From NCBI RefSeq assembly GCF_000813325.1, contig NZ_BBQE01000013.1: DNA of 64,000 nt; one strand, 5' to 3'. The notes under the pieces were generated by a model. It saw only the letters and a program-made list of their open reading frames with translations, was not told the DNA's origin and did no database searches. This document shows positions 45,684-51,843 of this stretch, in pieces; positions within the stretch are counted from its first letter, which is position 1; every line of letters begins with the position of its first letter. The position numbers and the translations under genes were made by a program. Source of the stretch: Sulfurospirillum cavolei (GTDB taxonomy: Bacteria; Campylobacterota; Campylobacteria; Campylobacterales; Sulfurospirillaceae).

Positions 45684-46621
45684 CGGATTAAAACCTCTTG
45701 CGTCGTCTGTGAAGAGGGCATCAGCGTTTTGGTATGCATGCTTTGCGGATGCGGGGCTAGCGTCGCGCGCAAGAGTAGGGAGTCTTTGAGCAGCGACTCG
45801 TCAAACCAAACGCCGACGTAACCGATGGGTTTGGATTCGATGTCAAAAAGCGGCGTAAATCCGAATAACATACCGTCGATGCGCGCAAATCCCTTATCCA
45901 ACGTTTCGGGCGTCGCGATGGTGTATAAAGCGGTGTGGCACGAAGCGGGGCAACTGCTATTCACGACGACGAAATCGTTGATTTGTTCCAAATCTTTCAT
46001 CCATGAACCGATTTCCAAGAAGTCGCGGTGCATCAAAACCACAAAATCGATTTTTTTATTTTTAAGGTTTTGCGCGATCTCTTCAAAGCCTAAAATGACC
46101 TCCAACGAGCCGATAAAAACGCCCCGATCGAAAATCGGCGCCAACGCTTTGATATTGAGGCGTTTTCCAAGTTCGATCGCGACCAAAGGCGTTTGCGTTT
46201 GATGAAGCAAGGCAATGCCTTTGCGCCATGAGGCAAGTTCGTTACCGTAGTCTTCATAATCCCAGCTTCTGACCCACGCTTTGGCGTCTTTGGTATGAAA
46301 CTGGACTTCCATATGTTCCATTTGAAGGTACTGCTTCGTCTTGACAATTTCTTGGTTAATAACGGTAAAAAGTGCATGCCGATCTTCGTGCCGATAGGCT
46401 TCTTTGATCGCTTCGTTTTGAGAAAGCATCAATGCCACGCTGAGAGCGAGTTGTTTTTTATGGGAGATCAGCTCTTGAGTGAGGTTTAAAACGCTTTCAA
46501 CGCTGTTTTTGGCGTCTTCGACGTAAAGGTTGTGGTTGGTTCGATAAATTAAAAAGCCGATGATGAGCATCGATAGGCTAAAAAGTGCTAACAAAAGGGC
46601 GTAAATGCGAACGGTTTTGAT
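45680..46621 (-). CDS. Stand-alone Cache-type sensor protein, apparent ATC start
   Basis: About 313 residues: one N-terminal membrane helix (about 5-27) and a large periplasmic domain resembling a double Cache sensor (EVQFHTKDAKAWVRSWDYEDYG, then GYVGVWFDESLL). It has no kinase, HAMP or methyl-accepting part, so it must signal through a partner, most simply the kinase of the same operon. A CPASC motif (Cys pair 4 apart) could bind a thiol or sulfur compound. The only upstream ATG (46654) lies inside the TATAAT of the promoter; AAAAGGAG at 46634-46627 is 5 bases before an ATC at 46621, taken here as start. Confidence 0.6.
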   Translation of the reverse strand: MKTVRIYALLLALFSLSMLIIGFLIYRTNHNLYVEDAKNSVESVLNLTQELISHKKQLALSVALMLSQNEAIKEAYRHEDRHALFTVINQEIVKTKQYLQMEHMEVQFHTKDAKAWVRSWDYEDYGNELASWRKGIALLHQTQTPLVAIELGKRLNIKALAPIFDRGVFIGSLEVILGFEEIAQNLKNKKIDFVVLMHRDFLEIGSWMKDLEQINDFVVVNSSCPASCHTALYTIATPETLDKGFARIDGMLFGFTPLFDIESKPIGYVGVWFDESLLKDSLLLRATLAPHPQSMHTKTLMPSSQTTQEVLIR

Positions 46622-46652
46622 GGCATCTCCTTTTGCTATAAAGATGAAAAGC

Positions 46653-46658
46653 ATTATA
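46653..46658 (-). promoter_or_regulatory. -10 box of the sensor-regulator-kinase operon
   Basis: TATAAT read on the minus strand, with GTTTTTCGG before it, the T-rich lead usual for this phylum. The transcript would begin near 46646. The ATG often chosen for the downstream gene overlaps this box. Confidence 0.6.
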
Positions 46659-46680
46659 CCGAAAAACGTCCTGAGCGTTT

Positions 46681-46702
46681 TTGACGATAAATTGACGATA
46701 AA
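46681..46702. promoter_or_regulatory. Tandem 11-bp direct repeat before the cytochrome c gene
   Basis: TTGACGATAAA twice, head to tail with no gap (46681-46691, 46692-46702), 10 bases before a -10 box TACAAT (46713-46718). One helical turn per unit is the normal spacing for OmpR-type regulators, so this is a good candidate for the binding site of the adjacent response regulator. Confidence 0.6.
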
Positions 46703-46712
46703 TGTTTATGAT

Positions 46713-46718
46713 TACAAT
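46713..46718 (+). promoter_or_regulatory. -10 box of the cytochrome c gene
   Basis: TACAAT 28 bases before the start codon, with the tandem repeat in the place of a -35 box, which is the layout of an activator-dependent promoter. Confidence 0.5.
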
Positions 46719-46745
46719 AGTCTAAAAATTTAAAAGGAGGCAGAA

Positions 46746-47750
46746 ATGAAAAGATTATCTTTAGTTTCGGCGGCATTGGCGTTAACGTATGCAAGCGGGC
46801 TTTTTGCATTGGACGTAGGCGAACTCAATAAACGTGCCGACAAAGGATTTAAACCCGTCGTCGTCAAAGATTGGAAGGCACCGGATGAAAGTACGATTCC
46901 CAACAATTTATTCGGCGATACCGTTCGTTACGGTAAAGCTCTCGTTCATGAAACGTACAAATACATCGGACCGGAAGTGAGTGACCCAAAAATGCGCTAT
47001 GCGGGCAATAATCTCGCCTGTTCGTCATGCCATCAAGAAGCCGGTACGAAACGATGGTCGGCTCCGTTTATGGCGACATTCGCCAACTTCCCTCAATACC
47101 GCAATCGCGACGAAACGATCGGTAGCATCGAAGAGCGCGTCAACGGTTGTATGGGACGCAGTATGAACGGAAAACCGCTTCCCGAAAACGGCAAAGAGAT
47201 GCGTGCGATCGTAACGTACATGTACTGGTTAGGACAAGGCATTCCCGTCGGTGCTAAGGTCGAAGGAGCGGAATTTCCTCAGGTAGATCGTAAAATGGTC
47301 ATGAAGCAAGCCGCCGATCCGGTCAAAGGCGAAAAAGTGTATCGAGAATATTGTGCGTCATGCCACGGCGATAACGGACAAGGCGTGAAACGCGAAGGCA
47401 AAGCCAACGGTTACGAGTATCCGCCGCTTTGGGGCAAAGACAGCTACAATACGGGTGCGGGTATGTACCGCGTGCTTCGTGCGGCAGACTGGATCGTTGC
47501 TAATATGCCTTTAGGCGCGGACAATCATAATCGCGTTTTAACCGACGAACAGGCGTATAACGTTGCGGCGTACATTAACAACTACGATAAACCGCGCGAT
47601 ATTAAAGCCAACCGCGAAAAAGATTTTCCCGATTTAAAAGTTAAAGTGCCCGATAGCGACGTCGGACCGTACGATGACGGAAAAAATCGTCATCAACATA
47701 AATTTGGACCGTACCAAGGCATTATAATTCCCGCGAAAAAAGCCGAGTAA
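46746..47750 (+). CDS. tsdA: Dihaem cytochrome c, TsdA-like
   Basis: 334 residues with a signal peptide (about 1-21). Two haem c motifs: CSSCH (about 92-96) and CASCH (about 202-206). The first domain also has a RVNGCMGRSMNG segment; TsdA enzymes use a cysteine in such a place as an unusual haem ligand. TsdA joins two thiosulfates to tetrathionate or runs in reverse, in the periplasm; C. jejuni has a homologue of similar length. AAAGGAGG supports the start. The neighbouring sensory operon likely controls it. Another c-type dihaem role remains possible. Confidence 0.8.
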   Translation: MKRLSLVSAALALTYASGLFALDVGELNKRADKGFKPVVVKDWKAPDESTIPNNLFGDTVRYGKALVHETYKYIGPEVSDPKMRYAGNNLACSSCHQEAGTKRWSAPFMATFANFPQYRNRDETIGSIEERVNGCMGRSMNGKPLPENGKEMRAIVTYMYWLGQGIPVGAKVEGAEFPQVDRKMVMKQAADPVKGEKVYREYCASCHGDNGQGVKREGKANGYEYPPLWGKDSYNTGAGMYRVLRAADWIVANMPLGADNHNRVLTDEQAYNVAAYINNYDKPRDIKANREKDFPDLKVKVPDSDVGPYDDGKNRHQHKFGPYQGIIIPAKKAE

Positions 47751-47760
47751 TCTTTCCGAA

Positions 47761-47788
47761 AAAGGGCGATTTAGGTCGCTCTTTTTTT
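47761..47788 (+). terminator. Terminator after the cytochrome c gene
   Basis: AAAGGGCGA, loop TTTAGG, TCGCTCTTT with one G-T pair, ending in a run of seven T. Confidence 0.88.
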
Positions 47789-47872
47789 AAAAAGAACCGT
47801 TAAGTTCAAAAGAGAACGCCGCGTTAATGATTTTGTGATACTATTGCTTTTTGCTAGAGCACCTATTTTTAC

Positions 47873-48235
47873 ATGCAAAGAGAGATCATGACGCGCGATA
47901 AACTTGCTAGCGATAGCCAAACCCTGCACCGTTTTTTACAACTGCATTGCGATAAAGAACACAACGACATTCCCAAAAAAGAGGGTACGTTACAGGTTCG
48001 TTTTCACGAAGAGAACGTATGCGAAGTGCCGTATCGTTTGTGCGAAGAGTGCGAAACGCTTTTTTTGTACGCCTATGAGAGACTTCGAAACTGCACGCAA
48101 GAGCCCAAACCCAGTTGCCGCAAATGCCTCAATCCGTGCTATGAAAAACCGATATGGAAAAAGATGGCGAAGATTATGCGTTACAGCGGTATGCGTTTGG
48201 GATTGACCAAGATGCGCCAATTTCTTTTCAAGTAA
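47873..48235 (+). CDS. ygbA: YgbA-family (nitrous oxide-stimulated promoter) protein
   Basis: 120 residues; a second in-frame ATG lies at 47888. Cysteines: CEECETLFLYAYERL, CRKC, and CYEKPIWKKMAKIMRYSGMRLGL. The closing pattern C..C...CY..P.....I..+MR+SG.R+ is that of the YgbA_NO family, small proteins induced by nitric oxide in enteric bacteria and of unknown molecular role; the Cys set suggests bound metal. Its stop codon touches the start of the next gene, so they are co-transcribed. The upstream gap holds a variant palindrome (TTTTACATGCAAA). Confidence 0.78.
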   Translation: MQREIMTRDKLASDSQTLHRFLQLHCDKEHNDIPKKEGTLQVRFHEENVCEVPYRLCEECETLFLYAYERLRNCTQEPKPSCRKCLNPCYEKPIWKKMAKIMRYSGMRLGLTKMRQFLFK

Positions 48236-49912
48236 ATGCTTCCGTATGTAAGCCATAAAGCGTCTATGCGCGCTTGCTACGGCGAGGCGTTGTACGCTAT
48301 TCCCGTCAATGTGGAGTTTGGCTGTCCCAACCGCGACCGTGATGGCAATGGCGGTTGTTCGTTTTGCCCCGAACACGGAGCGCGTGCCGCGCAGATTGCG
48401 GATGCAAAAAGCGTGGAAGAGCAGATCCAAAAAGCACTCTCGTTTGCCAAAAGGCGTTACAAAGCCTCATCTTTTGCACTTTACATTCAAGCCTACACAG
48501 GAACGTTTGCGTCGTTGGTCACGCAAAAAAAGACGTATGAAAAACTGCTGTCGCTCTATCCGTTTCGCGCGTTACATGTAGGCACGAGACCCGATTGTTT
48601 GAGTGAAGCGACGTTGGAGTATTTGGCAGAATTAAACCAAACAATAGACGTCGTTGTGGAGCTGGGTGTGCAAACATTGCACGATGTGAGTTTGAAGCAC
48701 ATCAACCGCGGGCACGACGTCGCGTGTTCTTTGGATGCGATCAGACGTTTACATGTAAAAGGGTTGAAGGTCTATGCGCATCTTATCATCGGCTTGCCAA
48801 ATGAAACGCCTGATATGTGGAAAGAGAGTCTGCAAGGCTTGGTGAATGAGGGCATCGATGGCATTAAATTTCACAACTTGCATGTCATCGAAAACACCGA
48901 TCTAGCGCGTGAATATGCCCAAAACCCTTTCAGACTTTTAAGCGAGTATGAATATGCCGAAGCGCTCATCGAGCTATTGCGTTGGACGCCTTCGCATATT
49001 CCTATCTTACGCCTTGCCACCGACACGCCTGAGCGCGAACTGATCGCTCCAAAATGGCACATGGCAAAGGGACAATTTGGCGAATACGTCGCCCAAACGA
49101 TGCGGTATCGCGGCATCAAACAAGGCGATTTGGTTGAATCCAAGCGCGAAGAAAGTGATGCAATACCACAAAAAATTGACTTAAACGATGGAAGTTCGAC
49201 TTTGTGGAGTGAAACGTACCGTGACTATTACCACCCCAAAGCAGGTGCGTACGCCCAAGCCCAAAAGCTTTTCATCGAAAAATCAGACCTCAAAGCGCGT
49301 CTTGAAAAAGGCGATGTGAACCTTTTAGAGATCGGTTTTGGCATGGGCTATAACAGTTTTTGCGCGGTCGAACTTGCGCAAAAAGTGGGCAAAAACCGTT
49401 TACATGTAAACGCCATCGACCACGACAGAATGCTTCTGAGGCAAAGTGCGCACGTTGTGCCAGAACCTTTACATGTAAAACTGCTAGAGTCACTGTTTAC
49501 ATGTAAAATGTATGAAAGTGCGTTTGCAAAAGTTGAATTTTTAAACGCCGAAGCACGCTACGCGATCACGCTTTTGAGCGAATCGTTTGATGTCATCTTT
49601 TTAGACCCGTTTATCGAGAGCAATAACGCTTCGCTTGTCACTTTGGAATTCTTTCAAAACCTAAAAAAATTGCTCAAACCAGATGGCATTCTGGTCGCCT
49701 CTACCGCTTTACATGTAAGCCAAATTGGACTTGCACTCGCAGGCTTTGACGTGCAAGTTGCCAATGATGAAAACAGTGACATCAAAGGTGTCGTCGCTAC
49801 GCTCTCAAAGGTTCCAAAATCTTTACATGTAAAAAACCCCTACCGCGATCCGTATGGCGTTTACAGCGATAAAATGATAGAAAGCGCGCATCAAAAGGGA
49901 AGTTTGGTATAA
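48236..49912 (+). CDS. Radical SAM protein (YhcC type) fused to an MnmC-like methyltransferase
   Basis: 558 residues. The first 305 or so match the YhcC/TIGR01212 radical SAM family: cluster cysteines Cys30, Cys41 and Cys44 in FGCPNRDRDGNGGCSFC, then GTRPDCLSEATL and HLIIGLPNETPDMW. After a linker, about residues 320-558 look like the methyltransferase part of MnmC (MnmD): YREYYHPKAGAYAQA, SAM loop LLEIGFGMGYNSF (about 363) and DVIFLDPF (about 451). MnmD finishes the mnm5(s2)U base at tRNA position 34. The joint function is unknown. Six copies of the ACATGT palindrome plus one variant lie inside it, and codon use differs by eye from the neighbours. Confidence 0.85.
   Translation: MLPYVSHKASMRACYGEALYAIPVNVEFGCPNRDRDGNGGCSFCPEHGARAAQIADAKSVEEQIQKALSFAKRRYKASSFALYIQAYTGTFASLVTQKKTYEKLLSLYPFRALHVGTRPDCLSEATLEYLAELNQTIDVVVELGVQTLHDVSLKHINRGHDVACSLDAIRRLHVKGLKVYAHLIIGLPNETPDMWKESLQGLVNEGIDGIKFHNLHVIENTDLAREYAQNPFRLLSEYEYAEALIELLRWTPSHIPILRLATDTPERELIAPKWHMAKGQFGEYVAQTMRYRGIKQGDLVESKREESDAIPQKIDLNDGSSTLWSETYRDYYHPKAGAYAQAQKLFIEKSDLKARLEKGDVNLLEIGFGMGYNSFCAVELAQKVGKNRLHVNAIDHDRMLLRQSAHVVPEPLHVKLLESLFTCKMYESAFAKVEFLNAEARYAITLLSESFDVIFLDPFIESNNASLVTLEFFQNLKKLLKPDGILVASTALHVSQIGLALAGFDVQVANDENSDIKGVVATLSKVPKSLHVKNPYRDPYGVYSDKMIESAHQKGSLV
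48571..49833. repeat. Dense TTTACATGTAAA palindromes inside the radical SAM gene
   Basis: Sites at 48571 (GTTACATGTA), 48748, 49399 (with flanks a perfect 14-base palindrome), 49468, 49496, 49708 and 49822. Five of the sites are read as L-H-V in the protein, whereas the one at 49496 is read in another frame as F-T-C-K. That difference shows selection, or copying, at the DNA level and not for a peptide. Confidence 0.85.
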
Positions 49913-49913
49913 T
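49908..49913 (+). promoter_or_regulatory. -10 box of the toxin-antitoxin pair
   Basis: TGGTATAAT overlaps the stop codon of the radical SAM gene and lies 27 bases before the antitoxin ATG, so the pair has its own promoter. Confidence 0.55.
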
Positions 49914-49939
49914 GTTTTTAGAACTTTGAAGGAGCAAAA

Positions 49940-50176
49940 ATGCAAGTTGTCATCGACGTAAAAGAGGGCTATGCAGCCCAGTTTTTGAGTATTTTGCAGT
50001 CTTTGGATGGGCGCTTTTTCAATCAGGTAAAAATCGAAAAAGATAGCCAATTTATGCACGATAAAGCGTACCTTGAAACAGAGCTTGAAGAGCTTAAAAG
50101 CGGTCATGCCGCAATGGTTTCGCTTGAAGAATTTGAAGCCCATATGAACACCGTACTTGATGAATATGCGCATTGA
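49940..50176 (+). CDS. Antitoxin of a RelBE/ParDE-type pair
   Basis: 78 residues; AAGGAGC before the ATG. The small, acidic protein ends in a helix rich in E, as antitoxins of this class do, and is followed with a 17-base overlap by a toxin-like gene. The N-terminal strand QVVIDVKEGYAAQFLSIL does not match a family I can name with certainty. It would bind and neutralise the toxin and repress its own promoter. Confidence 0.7.
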   Translation: MQVVIDVKEGYAAQFLSILQSLDGRFFNQVKIEKDSQFMHDKAYLETELEELKSGHAAMVSLEEFEAHMNTVLDEYAH

Positions 50177-50447
50177 GTTTAAAGAGAGTTTTGTCAAACG
50201 CTTTGAAGCACAGCTTCGTTTTATTGCAAATGATAGCCCTCAAAATGCTCAAAAATTTAAAAATGAACTTCTAAAACAGATCGCTTCTCTTACCCTACAC
50301 CCTCTAAAATGCCGAAAATCTATCTATTTTGACGATGAATCGATTCGCGATTTGGTCTATAAAGGCTACACGATTGTCTATCGCATTACAGAAGATAAAA
50401 TTGAGATTTTTGGTTTGACGAAATATCAAGAGCATGTTAAAGATTAA
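50160..50447 (+). CDS. RelE/ParE-type toxin
   Basis: About 95 residues from the ATG at 50160 (another ATG at 50166). The fold pattern of the RelE/ParE superfamily is visible: two N-terminal helices (SFVKRFEAQLRFIANDSPQNAQKF), then DDESIRDLVYKGYTIVYRI and a final strand IEIFGLTKY. RelE members cut mRNA on the ribosome, ParE members poison gyrase; I cannot decide which applies. It overlaps the antitoxin gene. Confidence 0.8.
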   Translation: MNMRIEFKESFVKRFEAQLRFIANDSPQNAQKFKNELLKQIASLTLHPLKCRKSIYFDDESIRDLVYKGYTIVYRITEDKIEIFGLTKYQEHVKD

Positions 50448-50490
50448 AGAATGGTGGTATGATGCTCTGGAGTTTATCGGTTGTGTTGTC

Positions 50491-50571
50491 TTTACATGTA
50501 AAAAGTTAAAAGTTTAGTCCTCCCTATGCTTTGACCTCTATGCTCAATTTCGTCTACAACTCTTTACATGT
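50491..50571. repeat. Two TTTACATGT palindromes between toxin gene and GGDEF gene
   Basis: TTTACATGTAAA at 50491-50502 and TTTACATGTCA at 50563-50573 in the 143-base gap between two convergent genes. Nothing else is seen in this gap. Confidence 0.8.
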
Positions 50572-50590
50572 CAAGCTAAACGTTAAAAGT

Positions 50591-51529
50591 TTATTTTTCC
50601 TTTTTTGCTTCAACATAACAGGGATGAACTAAACATGAAACCCTATTTCGACCATTCTTTTTAGCATGATACATAGCATGATCTGCATCGCGTTGAATAT
50701 CTGTTATGGCTTTGTGATGTACCATTTTTGAAGCCACCCCAATACTCGCCGTAATGCTTATGTTTTTATCTTCGCCAATACTAGGATTTAAGAGCTCAAT
50801 CTTAGCACGTAGTTTTTCGGCAAAATTGATGGCACTTGTATTGTCGGTCTCAGGCAGAAATATTGAAAACTCTTCACCGCCGACCCTACCGACAATATCA
50901 CTTTCCCTGCATAAATCTACGATACATTTTGAAACGGTTTTAAGAACAATATCTCCGACATCGTGTCCATAGGTATCATTGATGTTTTTAAAATAATCAA
51001 GATCGATAAAAAGAACAGAGAAGGGCGTATCGTTACGATGGGCGATAGTGATTAACTTTTCGCATATTTTATAATACGTACGAGTATTTAATAAGCCGGT
51101 TAAAGGATCGTTATTTGCCAAAAACTCGAGTTGTTTATTGACCAAAACAAGTTCTCTTTCAGTGTTTTTTTGTCGTGTAATATCGGTTAAGCTTGCCATT
51201 TCTCCGACGGCAAAACCACTCTTATCTCGAATAGGTTTAACGGCAACAAGGTAAATTTTATTGTTTATCTGTATCTCGTGGTCGGGTACATCTAAGCCTT
51301 TATCGTGCATATAAAAATCGCGTTCAATATTGGCTGCGCTTTTTTGGCAAAACTCTTTTACTCTTCGTCGAAGAAGCGTATTGGGCGTAAATCCGTGTAA
51401 TGTTCTGAGTTTTTGATTGAATGCAATATTTCGACCGTACCTATCGATGAGAACCATGGCTACAGGCATTAATTCAAAAAGTGCTTCAAGGCTAATATGC
51501 GTATGCAAAAGATTAAATTTTTTACTCAT
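50591..51529 (-). CDS. PAS-GGDEF diguanylate cyclase
   Basis: About 312 residues, no membrane helix. A PAS domain (about 12-125; LMPVAMVLIDRYGRNIAFN) is followed by a GGDEF domain (about 145-305). The active-site loop is intact, RVGGEEF, and an inhibitory site RESD sits 5 residues before it, so the enzyme should make c-di-GMP with product feedback. ATG 51529 is preferred over 51559 because GAGGTG lies just upstream of it. Confidence 0.93.
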   Translation of the reverse strand: MSKKFNLLHTHISLEALFELMPVAMVLIDRYGRNIAFNQKLRTLHGFTPNTLLRRRVKEFCQKSAANIERDFYMHDKGLDVPDHEIQINNKIYLVAVKPIRDKSGFAVGEMASLTDITRQKNTERELVLVNKQLEFLANNDPLTGLLNTRTYYKICEKLITIAHRNDTPFSVLFIDLDYFKNINDTYGHDVGDIVLKTVSKCIVDLCRESDIVGRVGGEEFSIFLPETDNTSAINFAEKLRAKIELLNPSIGEDKNISITASIGVASKMVHHKAITDIQRDADHAMYHAKKNGRNRVSCLVHPCYVEAKKEK

Positions 51530-51598
51530 AGAACACCTCGAACACCTCTTAAAGATCATGTGATGCGTTAAATTCTATCTAAATTTTACCCAAGCATC

Positions 51599-51660
51599 TT
51601 TACATGTAAGGATTTTGCTCCTCAACACATCCGCCTCTAGTTTCCCTAATCTTTACATGT
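51599..51660. repeat. Two TTTACATGT palindromes before psrA1
   Basis: TTTACATGTAA at 51599-51609 and TTTACATGT at 51652-51660, in the 314-base gap between the diguanylate cyclase gene and the first reductase operon. They lie about 120-180 bases upstream of the presumed promoter. Confidence 0.8.
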
Positions 51661-51775
51661 CAAACGTAAAAATATCAGAATTTATGTTATTTTTACGTCA
51701 TACATCTATTCAAATTCCCACAAAAAGCCTCTTAATTTAAAATAAAACAAAAAAATATGAATTAAAGTCGTCATT

Positions 51776-51811
51776 AAAATTTACATAAAATTTACATAGC
51801 TTTTCTAAGAT
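51776..51811 (+). promoter_or_regulatory. Tandem 11-bp repeat and -10 box of psrABC1
   Basis: AAAATTTACAT occurs twice, head to tail (51776-51786, 51787-51797), 8 bases before TAAGAT (51806-51811). The layout is the same as at the cytochrome c promoter, though the bases differ, so an OmpR-type activator may sit here too. Confidence 0.55.
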
Positions 51812-51843
51812 TGCACTATGAAATCTTATGAAAAGGATGAAAG

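Noticed and set aside
48571..49833. TTTACATGTAAA sites as operators of a classic repressor
   Set aside because: Most sites lie well inside coding regions and between convergent genes, and are not placed at promoters. A normal operator role would not explain this spread.
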